The notes beneath the pieces were generated by a model, which did no database searches, was not told the origin of the DNA, and saw only the letters and a program-made list of their open reading frames with translations. Positions 35,415 through 43,605 of a DNA stretch of 64,000 bases are shown here, piece by piece. The position numbers and the translations under genes were made by a program. The DNA comes from Micromonospora halophytica (GTDB taxonomy: Bacteria > Actinomycetota > Actinomycetes > Mycobacteriales > Micromonosporaceae). Within the stretch, counting starts at the first letter, position 1. Each line of letters begins with the position of its first letter. Location: assembly GCF_900090245.1 (NCBI RefSeq), contig NZ_FMDN01000009.1, positions 62,001-126,000 of the forward strand, written 5' to 3'.

Positions 35415-35443
35415 GCCCATCCTCCCGTGACCTGCTGCGCACA

Positions 35444-35471
35444 GTGTTAGCGCTCACATCGCTGTCGTCAA
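35444..35471 (-). promoter_or_regulatory. araB promoter with AraR-type operator in the spacer
   Basis: On the minus strand TTGACG (35471-35466) and TAACAC (35449-35444) are separated by 16 bp. The palindrome TGTTAGCGCTCACA (35445-35458) covers the spacer and the -10 box; a perfect version would be TGTTAGCGCTAACA, so 12 of 14 positions are symmetric. A repressor bound here would block RNA polymerase. The GCGCT core is that of LacI-family sites, matching the linked regulator gene. Confidence 0.75.
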
Positions 35472-36204
35472 GGTGTCTTCCGAAACCGCCCTCAGAACTC
35501 TCGCCCACCCGCAGCAGGCGGAAGTGGGCCCGCCGGACGGGGGCGGCGGCTCTCACCTCGACCGATCCGACGGCAGAGCCAACCGCAGGAGTCAACCTGG
35601 GAACCACCGGCTCGACGGCCCTCTCTCCGGACAGACCACCGGACTCCCGACGCCATGCTCCCGTCATCGCGAGATCGACCGCGCGGCATGGCTCGACAAT
35701 TCTCCCGGGTCCTGTTCGCGCTCACATGAACAGCGGTCCGAGTCGATCGGCTCGGTCACCCTCCCGACCGGTACGTCCGGGTCGTCGACGGCACCGTGCG
35801 GCTCGTACCGGTGACGGCCGGCGCCGCGGCCACGGCGGGTTTTCCGCCGGCTGCCCCGGCCCGACGGCGCGGTGACTCCTCGGCGCATACCCGCGGCAAA
35901 AGGCAGGCCGTATGACGGCGCGACCGGCGCGGGAGCGGCCAACTACGGGCCGTGGACCCGGGCCACCTCGTCGGCGGACAGCCAGTGACTGCCCCGGAAC
36001 CGCCGAGCGGCCAGCAGCTTTCCGCTGAGCTGGCTGCCCGAACCCGGCCCGGTCGGCGACGCCGGCCGGGCCGCCGCGCGTCCGACGTGGATTCGTGTCG
36101 TACCCGTGGTCCATGATCCATGTCGTCACGGCGGCGTCGGCACGATCCGACGGCCGCTTCACCATGGGCGTCGCCGGTCTTCCGGCGGGCAGGGGAGGTC
36201 GGAA
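35460..36204. other. Gene-poor stretch between araB and the SWIM gene, with a gene remnant
   Basis: No complete gene was found. It holds the second AraR-type operator (35713-35726). On the minus strand a frame ending at 35943 reads SQLSGKLLAARRFRGSHWLS then ADEVARVHGP and stop; this looks like the C-terminus of a real protein but has no start codon upstream in frame. On the plus strand a short protein-like run PDRYVRVVDGTVRLVPVTA lies near 35760-35820. I read both as decayed gene ends. Confidence 0.5.
35713..35726. promoter_or_regulatory. Second AraR-type operator
   Basis: TGTTCGCGCTCACA differs from the araB operator TGTTAGCGCTCACA by a single base. It is 268 bp further from araB in a gene-free stretch. 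It may allow looping with the first site or control a weak, unseen transcript. It also lies within an inverted repeat CTGTTC / GAACAG. Confidence 0.6.
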
Positions 36205-36708
36205 GTGACGGACGTGGACGGGGCCGCCCAGCGGCGCAGCGCGGTGCGGGTGGTGCCGCCCGCCCGGCCCCGCAAACTGGCCAAGGTGCCCTTCGTGGAA
36301 CTGGCCGACGGGCGGCTTCAGGGCGTGGTGTCCAGCGGGTCGGACATCGAGCGGGTGTACGTCTCGTCGGTCACCTCCGGCACCCACGCCTACCACTGCA
36401 GCACCAACAACAACCGGCCCTGCGGCGGCCTGCGGGGCACCCCCTGCAAGCACCTGCACGCGCTGGCCGACGAGGCGGTGCTCCAGTACGGCGTCGACCG
36501 GGTCGTCCGCTACCTGCGGGTCGAGGCCGACGACGAGGTGCAGACCGGCGCACAGCTGATGAGCCGGTTGGACGCCCGGCACGAGCCGACCTCCGCCGCG
36601 GTGGTGTTCAGCCGGTTCCTGCGCCACCTGGCCTACCTGGAACTGCCCGGCGGCACCACCCCGACACCCGAGCTGCACTGGTTCCCGGCGACCGGGGCGG
36701 GTCGCTGA
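36205..36708 (+). CDS. SWIM-type zinc-finger protein, first gene of five-gene unit
   Basis: 167 aa, GTG start after AGGGGAGG. The central part reads YHCSTNNNRPCGGLRGTPCKHLHALADEAV: Cys-x8-Cys-x7-Cys-x-His, a SWIM-like metal site in which the final CxH is exact. SWIM fingers bind DNA or proteins and often recruit other components. The N-terminus is basic (RRSAVRVVPPARPRKLAKVPF). Its stop overlaps the start of the next gene (TGATG). It opens a unit with VWA, MoxR and DUF5682-type genes, where SWIM proteins are known companions in other actinobacteria. Confidence 0.8.
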   Translation: MTDVDGAAQRRSAVRVVPPARPRKLAKVPFVELADGRLQGVVSSGSDIERVYVSSVTSGTHAYHCSTNNNRPCGGLRGTPCKHLHALADEAVLQYGVDRVVRYLRVEADDEVQTGAQLMSRLDARHEPTSAAVVFSRFLRHLAYLELPGGTTPTPELHWFPATGAGR

Positions 36709-38108
36709 TGCTGGGCACCCACCTCACCGCGCTGCACGACGGCGACCCGGCCGGGCTGGCCGACGCGCTCGACGTCGCCGCCGGTTTCGACGACGCTCTG
36801 ACCCGCGGTCTGGCCCGGGTGGGCGAGACCGACGCGGCGGCCCTGGCCGCCCTCGCCGGGGCGGTCGCGGCCACCCCGCTGGCCGACCGGGTGGCCGAGG
36901 CGGTGGGTAAGGTGACCGCCGGCTCCGTCGCCGAGGAGCACCTCGCCGTGCTCGCCGGGGCGCGCACGGCGCTGTTCGGCGCCGCCCACGACGCCCTGCT
37001 GGCCCGACTCGACGCCGCGCTGGGGCGCGAGCGCCGGCCGTGGACGCCCGCGACGGCGACCGGGCCGACCGAGGTGACGGCCGATCCGGCGGGCGCGCGG
37101 GCCTGGCTGCACGAGCTGGCGGTGACCGGATGGCGCGGCGTCGACCACGAGTTGCTCGCCGCCGCCGACGCCCCGATCGAGTCCGCCCTGGCCACGCTGG
37201 GCACACGCCGGCTGGCGGTGCTGCTCGACGGCCTGGCGGCCGAGCTGCGGGCCTGCGTTCCGGTCGCGACGATGCCGCAGGTGCCGAGCCGCCGCTGGGC
37301 GGACCTGTGGAGCCGGGGGATGCTGCTGGCCCAGGCCGGGCCGGTCACCCCGGGAGCGGTCGAGCCGGTCTCCGGCCGGCTGCTGCCGCTCGCGGTGGAC
37401 GTGCACGAACACGACACGGCGGTGCAGGTCCAGCTGCACGCCGTCCTCGAACCGACCGACGGGAGCCCGGCCCGGCTGGTGCGTACCGCGGTGAGCGCCG
37501 CGAAGGTCGACACGATCTCCGGCCCGGCGCTGTGGCAGCTGCTGCACGCCCACCCCGTCCTGCTGACCGCGCTGGCCGAGCGGCGCGCCGTGACCGTCGA
37601 CGACCTGCCGCTGCACGGTGCGGACCTGCTCTGGCACGACGACGCGGTACGCCCCGGCGAGCCGGCCGACCCGTTCGCCACCGCGCGGGTCCTGCTGCCC
37701 GCCGCCGTGGCCTCGGCCGCACCGCCGCTGGACCGGCACCCGGCCGTGCTCGCCGAGCCGGTGCTGCTGGAGGGTTACACGGTGCACGACACCGACGGCG
37801 GGCTCGAACTGGAGCTGGACGGTCAGCGGATCGCCGTGGCGGTCGACCGTCTGCCGTCCTGCGGACCGGTCACCCCGGAGCTGGTCGCCGGCTCCTCGGC
37901 CTGCCTCGGCCTGGCCCGCTGGGACGCCGGACGGTGGCTGGTGCAGCCGGTCGCGGTCCGCTCGACCGTCAAGCGCAAGGTGGTGGAGGTCCACAACGGC
38001 GACTGGGCGTGCGGCGTGACCGACCCGAAGGTGGCCAAGGCCGAGGCCAGGTCGGGTGACGTCGTGGCCGTGCTGCGCGAACGCGCGGGACGGTTGCTGC
38101 GCCGATGA
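36708..38108 (+). CDS. Unknown 466-aa protein of the SWIM-VWA-MoxR unit
   Basis: 466 aa, ATG overlapping the previous stop. Residues 1-170 are Ala/Leu-rich helices. The central part (SRRWADLWSRGMLLAQ, VSGRLLPLAVDVHEHDTAVQVQLHAVLEP) is beta-rich, and the C-terminus (VKRKVVEVHNGDWACGVTDPKVAKAEARSGDVVAVLRERAG) looks like a compact basic domain. I recognise no named family with confidence; DUF5691-type proteins occupy a similar place in related loci, but I cannot confirm this. It overlaps the VWA gene by 4 bp, so the four proteins are probably made together as parts of one machine. Confidence 0.75.
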   Translation: MLGTHLTALHDGDPAGLADALDVAAGFDDALTRGLARVGETDAAALAALAGAVAATPLADRVAEAVGKVTAGSVAEEHLAVLAGARTALFGAAHDALLARLDAALGRERRPWTPATATGPTEVTADPAGARAWLHELAVTGWRGVDHELLAAADAPIESALATLGTRRLAVLLDGLAAELRACVPVATMPQVPSRRWADLWSRGMLLAQAGPVTPGAVEPVSGRLLPLAVDVHEHDTAVQVQLHAVLEPTDGSPARLVRTAVSAAKVDTISGPALWQLLHAHPVLLTALAERRAVTVDDLPLHGADLLWHDDAVRPGEPADPFATARVLLPAAVASAAPPLDRHPAVLAEPVLLEGYTVHDTDGGLELELDGQRIAVAVDRLPSCGPVTPELVAGSSACLGLARWDAGRWLVQPVAVRSTVKRKVVEVHNGDWACGVTDPKVAKAEARSGDVVAVLRERAGRLLRR

Positions 38109-39586
38109 CCGAGTCGATCCCCACCCACGACCTCGCCGACGCCAACCGACGGCAGGTGCTGTACTGGCGACTGCTGGCCCGGCTCTTCGACCCGGACGAG
38201 CAGCCCACCCTGGAGTCGGCGAGCGTGGCCGTCGTCGACGACCTCGGCCTGCCGGCGGCACTGCTCGACCCGACCGTCTCGGTGGACACCGTGGTGCAGC
38301 GCTTCCCGGCGCTCGCCGACGAGCTGCGCGGCCTGCTGGCCCCGACCGACGAGGCTCCACTCCCGACCGGGGCGGCCCCCGGGCCCGCCCCGGCGGCCGG
38401 TGCCGACGGCGCGTCCGTCTCGCAGACCGATGCCGACGACGCCTGCGCTGCGGCGGCCGGTGACGAGGTGGCCGGCGCGGACCACGAGCCGGCGACGGCC
38501 GAAGCCGCCGGCGCGCACCGGCCGGGTGCGGAAGAGGTACGCCGGGCCGCGCTCGTGTCGAAGCTGCTGCTCAACGTCTTCGCCACCGGCGCGGGGCCGG
38601 TCAGCGCCGGGCAGTTGGCCCGCTGGCAGTCCGACGCCGGCTGGTTCGAGCAGGCGTGCGGCGCGGCGCCGGGCGAGCTGCGCCGGCAGAGCGCCGGGCT
38701 GGGCGGCACCCTCGCCGGGCTGGAGGGCGACCTGGTGCGCCGGATGCACCTGCGCGAGGTGCTGGCCGATCCGGCGCTGGCTGCCCGGCTGACCCCGAGC
38801 ATGTCGCTGATCGAGCAGTTGCTGCGGGACAAGGCGAACCTGTCCGGGGTGGCGCTGGCCAACGCCAAGGCGCTGATCCGACGCTTCGTCGACGAGGTCG
38901 CCCAGGTGTTGCGTACGCAGGTCGAGCAGACCAGCGTCGGGACGATCGACCGGTCGGTGCCGCCGAAGCGGGTGTTCCGCAACCTCGACCTGGACCGCAC
39001 CATCTGGCAGAACCTGACCAACTGGAGCCCGGACGACGAGCGGCTCTACGTCGACCGGCTCTACTACCGGCAGACCGCCCGCAGGACCACACCGTCACGG
39101 CTGATCGTGGTGGTCGACCAGTCCGGTTCGATGGTCGACTCGATGGTCAACTGCACCATCCTCGCGTCGATCTTCGCAGGGCTGCCCAAGGTGGACGTCC
39201 ATCTCATCGCGTACGACACCCGGGCGCTGGACCTGACGCCGTGGGTGCACGACCCGTTCGAGGTGCTGCTGCGGACCAACCTGGGCGGGGGCAACGACGG
39301 CCCGGTGGCGATGGCGCTCGCCCGACCCAAGATCGTCGAGCCGAGGAACACCGTCATGGTGTGGATCTCGGACTTCTACGAGTTCGACCGGTCCCAGCCC
39401 CTGTTCGACGGCATCGAGGCCGTGCACCGCTCCGGGGTGCGGTTCATCCCGGTCGGCTCGGTCAACAGCTCCGGCCAGCAGAGCGTGAACCCGTGGTTCC
39501 GGCAGCGCTTCAAGGACCTGGGCACCCCGGTCATCTCCGGTCACATCCGCAAACTCGTCTTCGAGCTCAAGAGCTTCCTCACCTAG
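38105..39586 (+). CDS. VWA-domain protein of the MoxR unit
   Basis: 493 aa. The N-terminal half is helical with a disordered acidic Ala-rich insert (about residues 80-140) and a conserved helical block (RRMHLREVLADPALAARLTPS, LIEQLLRDKANLSGVALANAKALIRRFVDEV). The C-terminal half is a von Willebrand A domain with an intact MIDAS: RLIVVVDQSGSMVDSMVN (DxSxS, from about residue 336), the Thr in LLRTNLGGGNDG and the Asp in VMVWISDFYEF. The VWA part should bind protein ligands through a metal ion. Typical partner of MoxR ATPases; the MoxR gene follows 13 bp later. Confidence 0.9.
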   Translation: MTESIPTHDLADANRRQVLYWRLLARLFDPDEQPTLESASVAVVDDLGLPAALLDPTVSVDTVVQRFPALADELRGLLAPTDEAPLPTGAAPGPAPAAGADGASVSQTDADDACAAAAGDEVAGADHEPATAEAAGAHRPGAEEVRRAALVSKLLLNVFATGAGPVSAGQLARWQSDAGWFEQACGAAPGELRRQSAGLGGTLAGLEGDLVRRMHLREVLADPALAARLTPSMSLIEQLLRDKANLSGVALANAKALIRRFVDEVAQVLRTQVEQTSVGTIDRSVPPKRVFRNLDLDRTIWQNLTNWSPDDERLYVDRLYYRQTARRTTPSRLIVVVDQSGSMVDSMVNCTILASIFAGLPKVDVHLIAYDTRALDLTPWVHDPFEVLLRTNLGGGNDGPVAMALARPKIVEPRNTVMVWISDFYEFDRSQPLFDGIEAVHRSGVRFIPVGSVNSSGQQSVNPWFRQRFKDLGTPVISGHIRKLVFELKSFLT

Positions 39587-39599
39587 GAGTCATCACCAC

Positions 39600-40712
39600 A
39601 TGTCCGAGATGTTGCGTGCCCCCGCCGAGGTCAAGTACGCCGCCGAGCTCGACTACCTGGAGTCGGTCGACACCGGGCCGAAGCCGTTCTCCTGGCGGCT
39701 GAGCCCGCGCATGGTGCGGCTGTTCGTCCTGGGTTCCGAGCGGGCCGACGGCCTGGACCGGGAGATCGCGCAGAAGTGGTTCGGCGATCGCAGCTTCGTC
39801 GAACGGAGCATCGTCACGCTGGCCTCCGACCGGGGCCTGCTGCTGATCGGTGACCCGGGCACCGGCAAGAGCTGGCTGGCCGAGCTGCTGTCAGCCGCGA
39901 TCTGCCGCAACTCCACCCTGGTGGTGCAGGGCACCGCCGGCACCACCGAGGACCACATCAAGTACTCCTGGAACGTCTCGATGGTCATCGCCCGCGGGCA
40001 GTCCCGTGAGTCGATGATCCCCTCGCCGATCATGACCGCCATGGAGCAGGGCGTCATCGGCCGCTTCGAGGAGCTGACCCGCTCCACCAGCGACGTGCAG
40101 GACGCGCTGATCTCGATCCTGTCGGAGAAGTACGTCTCCATTCCCGAGCTCAACGACGACAACATCGTGTTCGCCAAGCCCGGATTCTCGGTCATCGCCA
40201 CCGCGAACAGCCGCGACCGCGGTGTCAACGACCTGTCGTCGGCGTTGAAGCGACGGTTCAACTTCGTCCGCATCCCGGTGGTGACCAACAAACGCAGCGA
40301 GGCGGAGATCGTCCGGTTCCGCACCGAGGAGCTGCTGCGCCGGCACTCCATCGAGCTGGACGTGCCGCCGACCCTGCTGGACATCCTGCTGCAGAGCTTC
40401 GCCGACCTGCGGGCCGCCGCCGCGTCGGCGACCAGCGACGACGAGAAGCTGGAGTCGGCGCTGTCCACCGCCGAGCAGATCGGTGTGCTGGAGGACGCGA
40501 TCCTGCACAGCCAGTTCTTCGGCGACCGTACGCTGCGCCCGGAGACCCTCGCCGGGTCGCTGATGGGCTCGCTGGCCCGGCGCAGCCCGGAGGACCTGGC
40601 GATCCTCAACAAGTACCTGCACGGCGTGGTCGAGCCGCGGGCCAAGCAGGACGGCGGCGGCTGGGAGGGCTTCCTCGACGGCGGCCGCCAGGCGATCGCG
40701 TCGCTGTCATGA
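39600..40712 (+). CDS. MoxR-family AAA+ ATPase
   Basis: 370 aa. Walker A GDPGTGKSWLAELLSAA is at about residue 85, a Walker B-like GRFEELTR with the sensor/helical insert QDALISILSEKYVSIPEL, sensor 1 VIATANSRDRGVNDLSSALKRRFNF including the arginine finger, and a C-terminal lid (AGSLMGSLARRSPEDLAILNKYL). Walker B has FEE in place of the common ADE, but both acidic residues remain. MoxR ATPases act as hexameric chaperones that remodel a partner together with a VWA protein. Here the partners are the VWA protein upstream and the large protein downstream, whose start overlaps this stop by 4 bp. Confidence 0.93.
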   Translation: MSEMLRAPAEVKYAAELDYLESVDTGPKPFSWRLSPRMVRLFVLGSERADGLDREIAQKWFGDRSFVERSIVTLASDRGLLLIGDPGTGKSWLAELLSAAICRNSTLVVQGTAGTTEDHIKYSWNVSMVIARGQSRESMIPSPIMTAMEQGVIGRFEELTRSTSDVQDALISILSEKYVSIPELNDDNIVFAKPGFSVIATANSRDRGVNDLSSALKRRFNFVRIPVVTNKRSEAEIVRFRTEELLRRHSIELDVPPTLLDILLQSFADLRAAAASATSDDEKLESALSTAEQIGVLEDAILHSQFFGDRTLRPETLAGSLMGSLARRSPEDLAILNKYLHGVVEPRAKQDGGGWEGFLDGGRQAIASLS

Positions 40713-43522
40713 CCGTACCCGTCCCCACCGGCCCGTTCGCGGCGCTGCGTGAGCAGCTCGCCGAGGCGGCGGCCACCTTCGGCGGTTCCCCCGACGCGGT
40801 GGCCGGCATCCTCGCCGGCATGGTCGACGACGTCGACCGCGCCCTCGGTGAGCCGCTGGAGATCTTCCCGGTCTGCCACCACTCGCCGGCCTCCGCGCTG
40901 GCCATGGTGCGCCGGCTGCGGGCCAAACAGCCCAAGGTGATCTACCTGGAGCTCTGCGAGGACCTCCAGCCGCTGCTGGGCGAGCTGCGCAACTGCCGCC
41001 TGCCGGTGGCCGTGCAGGCGTTCGCCTCGGAACTGGAGGGCTTCCCCGCCGAGTGGGGCCCGCTCAGCGTCGTCGCGCCGGTCACCGAGGCCTCCGCCGA
41101 GTACCAGGCCATCGCGTACGCGCTGGACACCCCGGGGGTCGAGCTGGTGTTGGTCGACCGCTCCACCGACCACGTCTTCCAGTGGACGCCCCGCGACGAC
41201 ACCCCCGCCGACGGCGGTGACGCCGAGCCACCGCCGACCCTCGACGAGGACGCCGCGCTGCACGGCGACGCGGTCGGGGTGGAGATCGGTGAGCTACGGC
41301 CCCGCTTCGCGGAGCTGGAGACGTACCTGCTGCACCACGGCAAGGTGCGGCACTGGTCGGAGTGGTGGGACCAGTACGTCGAGCAGCCCCTCGCCGACGC
41401 CGACCACGACACCTACCGGCAGGTGATGGTGCTCATCGGCAGCCTGTTCCGGCGGCTGCGCCCGGCCGGGTCGGACCGGACCGACCGGGACGAGGACCGG
41501 GAGCGGTACATGTGGACGCGGATGCGGCAGCACCTGGCCGCCTCCGGGGCCGACCCGGCCGACTGTCTCTACGTCTGCGGGGCCTTCCACGCCGCCAGCC
41601 GGGTCGAGCAGTTCGGGCTCGCCGCCGACGCCCCGCCCTTCGAGATCACCGGGCGCACCGGCACCCGCTGGCGCTACGGGCTGATCCCGTCCAGCCACTC
41701 CGCGATCGAGGCGCAGTTCGGCCTCGCCTCCGGCGCGGTCTCCATCGCCGCCGCGGCGTGGACGAAGGCGGTGTCCCGCTCCGGTCTGGTGCCGTTCCGC
41801 CTCGACGGGCAGCGCGGCGGGCGTAGCCGGCGCGGCAAGGCCGGGTCCGGTCCCTCCCCCGCCGTCCCGGTCACCGACCGGCTCTCCGGGTTCCTGGCCG
41901 CGCCGCCCGTCCCCGGCGGTCTGGACGAGGCGGAGCTGCGCGGCTGGTGCGTCGACATCGTGCGGCTGGCCCGCCGCAACGGCTATCTGGCCAGCACCGC
42001 CGACGCGATCGCGGTGTTCGAGACGTCGATCCTGCTGGCCGGGCTGCGCAACCGGGCCCGCCCCACCCCGTACGACTTCGCCGACGCGGCTGTCACCTGC
42101 ATCGAGAAGGACGTGGTGCCCGGCCGGCGGGACGTCCGGCGGCTCTGCGAGATCCTGCTCGGCGGCGACCGGGTCGGCCAGGTCGGCTACGACGCCCTGC
42201 CACCGTTGGCCCGTGACGTCCTCGACCGGCTGGCCCCGCTCGGGCTGGACCTGGAGAAACGGACCGTCCAGCGGGCGCTGCTGGACCTGCACGGCGACCC
42301 GGCGCTGGCACCCTGCTCCGACCTGCTGTGGATGCTGCGGCACCTGCTGCCGCCGGACGCGGTCCGTCCCATCATGGGCGAGCGTCGGCTGGGGCACCGG
42401 TCGATCCAGGAGAGCTGGGATCTCGCGCTCGGCCGTAACCAGCGTGCCCTGATCGAGCTGGGGTACGAGGGGGTGACCGTCGAGCAGGTGCTGGAGCAGC
42501 GGCTGCGCCGGGCGGTCCGGGGTCCCCGGGCAACGGCGGCGATCGCCCTCGGGGCGGTCGAGGACGCGATCCGGCTGCTCGACAGCCCCCGTCTGGTCGA
42601 CGAACTCGGTGCCCGGGCGGTGGAGCTGCTGGCCGCCGAGCGCACCGTCGACGACGCCCCGGAGGTGCTGCGCCGGATCCGCCGGCTGCTCGCCCACCAC
42701 CGGACGTCCGGGGCGCTGCCGGCCTGGTGCCGGGCGTTCGTCACCACCGGGTACGCGCACTACTGCACCCTGCTGCCCACCGCGGTCGTCGACGAGGAGA
42801 CCGGCGTACGCCAGGTCGGGGCGATGTTGGGGTTCCTGTTCGGCATGGAGGGGCTGGCGTTGTCGCTGGGCTGCGACCGCTCGCAGCTCGAACTCGCCGT
42901 CGCCCAGTCGCATCCGGAGACCCCGGCGAAGGTGGCCCTGCTCTGGGCCGCCCGGCACCAGCTCGGCCTGCTGTCGCTGGCCGAACTGCGGCAGCGCTGC
43001 GCGCAGCTGCTCGGCAACCCGCTGGTGGTGCCGGCGTTCCCGCAGTACCTCTCCGGGTTCGTGCAGGCCCTGGAGCCGGTGCCGGCGCTGGCGCCGTTCG
43101 TGGTGGAGACGATGTCCACCGCGTTCGCCCGGCTGCCCGACCCGGTGCTGCTGCCCTGGTTGCCGACGCTGATCACCACCCTGCGCGACCAGGGCCCGGA
43201 GCTGGTGCCGCTGCTGGTCCGCGAGGCGGGGCGGACCTTCCCCGGCACCCTGCCGGCGCTGGACGCCTGGGTGCCGCCGTGGATCGCTCCCGCGCCGGCG
43301 GTGGCGGCTGCCCCGAGCGTCGCGGCGGGGCCGGTCGGCGCGCTGCTCGCCGCGCACCCGGAGCCGGTGGACGCGGTGGCGGCGCTGCTCGGCTGCGACG
43401 CGGGCTGGCGGCCGGTGGAGGCGCCGCCGGGCGCCTCGGAGGTGGCCGCGCTGCTGGCCGCGCACCCCGGCACGGTCGACGCGGTGGCCGGGCTGCTCGC
43501 GGCGGCCGGGGCCGGGCGGTAG
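40709..43522 (+). CDS. Very large DUF5682-type protein of the MoxR unit
   Basis: 937 aa. The N-terminal block (EIFPVCHHSPASALAMVRRLRAKQPKVIYLELCEDLQPLL) with its HHSP motif is typical of what is now called DUF5682 and recalls the TraB/ChaN-like fold (His, Glu residues). A second conserved block, CLYVCGAFHAASRVEQFGL, repeats the Cys/His pattern. The middle and C-terminus are helical repeats (RALIELGYEGVTVEQVLEQRL; LLGNPLVVPAFPQYLSGFVQALEPV). Two Ala-rich repeats with the pattern LLAAHPEPVDAVAALLGC and LLAAHPGTVDAVAGLLAA close the protein. Probably the client, effector or scaffold of the MoxR-VWA machine. Activity unknown. A terminator hairpin follows. Confidence 0.85.
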   Translation: MTVPVPTGPFAALREQLAEAAATFGGSPDAVAGILAGMVDDVDRALGEPLEIFPVCHHSPASALAMVRRLRAKQPKVIYLELCEDLQPLLGELRNCRLPVAVQAFASELEGFPAEWGPLSVVAPVTEASAEYQAIAYALDTPGVELVLVDRSTDHVFQWTPRDDTPADGGDAEPPPTLDEDAALHGDAVGVEIGELRPRFAELETYLLHHGKVRHWSEWWDQYVEQPLADADHDTYRQVMVLIGSLFRRLRPAGSDRTDRDEDRERYMWTRMRQHLAASGADPADCLYVCGAFHAASRVEQFGLAADAPPFEITGRTGTRWRYGLIPSSHSAIEAQFGLASGAVSIAAAAWTKAVSRSGLVPFRLDGQRGGRSRRGKAGSGPSPAVPVTDRLSGFLAAPPVPGGLDEAELRGWCVDIVRLARRNGYLASTADAIAVFETSILLAGLRNRARPTPYDFADAAVTCIEKDVVPGRRDVRRLCEILLGGDRVGQVGYDALPPLARDVLDRLAPLGLDLEKRTVQRALLDLHGDPALAPCSDLLWMLRHLLPPDAVRPIMGERRLGHRSIQESWDLALGRNQRALIELGYEGVTVEQVLEQRLRRAVRGPRATAAIALGAVEDAIRLLDSPRLVDELGARAVELLAAERTVDDAPEVLRRIRRLLAHHRTSGALPAWCRAFVTTGYAHYCTLLPTAVVDEETGVRQVGAMLGFLFGMEGLALSLGCDRSQLELAVAQSHPETPAKVALLWAARHQLGLLSLAELRQRCAQLLGNPLVVPAFPQYLSGFVQALEPVPALAPFVVETMSTAFARLPDPVLLPWLPTLITTLRDQGPELVPLLVREAGRTFPGTLPALDAWVPPWIAPAPAVAAAPSVAAGPVGALLAAHPEPVDAVAALLGCDAGWRPVEAPPGASEVAALLAAHPGTVDAVAGLLAAAGAGR

Positions 43523-43532
43523 CCGACGTCTG

Positions 43533-43584
43533 TCGGCCGGCTCGCGGGCCCGGGGAAGGCGCCCTGGACCCGCGAGCCGGGCCG
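43533..43584. terminator. Bidirectional terminator hairpin
   Basis: CCGGCTCGCGGG (43537-43548) pairs perfectly with CCCGCGAGCCGG (43569-43580), with an outer CGGC/GCCG extension after a one-base bulge. It lies between the convergent DUF5682-type and monooxygenase genes and closes the five-gene unit. Confidence 0.75.
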
Positions 43585-43605
43585 ACGGGGCGGCGCGCAG
43601 GGCGC

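Noticed and set aside
31878..35420. Ribose or galactofuranose transport locus
   Set aside because: The transporter resembles YtfQRT-YjfF, but araB, araD and araA in the same transcript make L-arabinose the better call.
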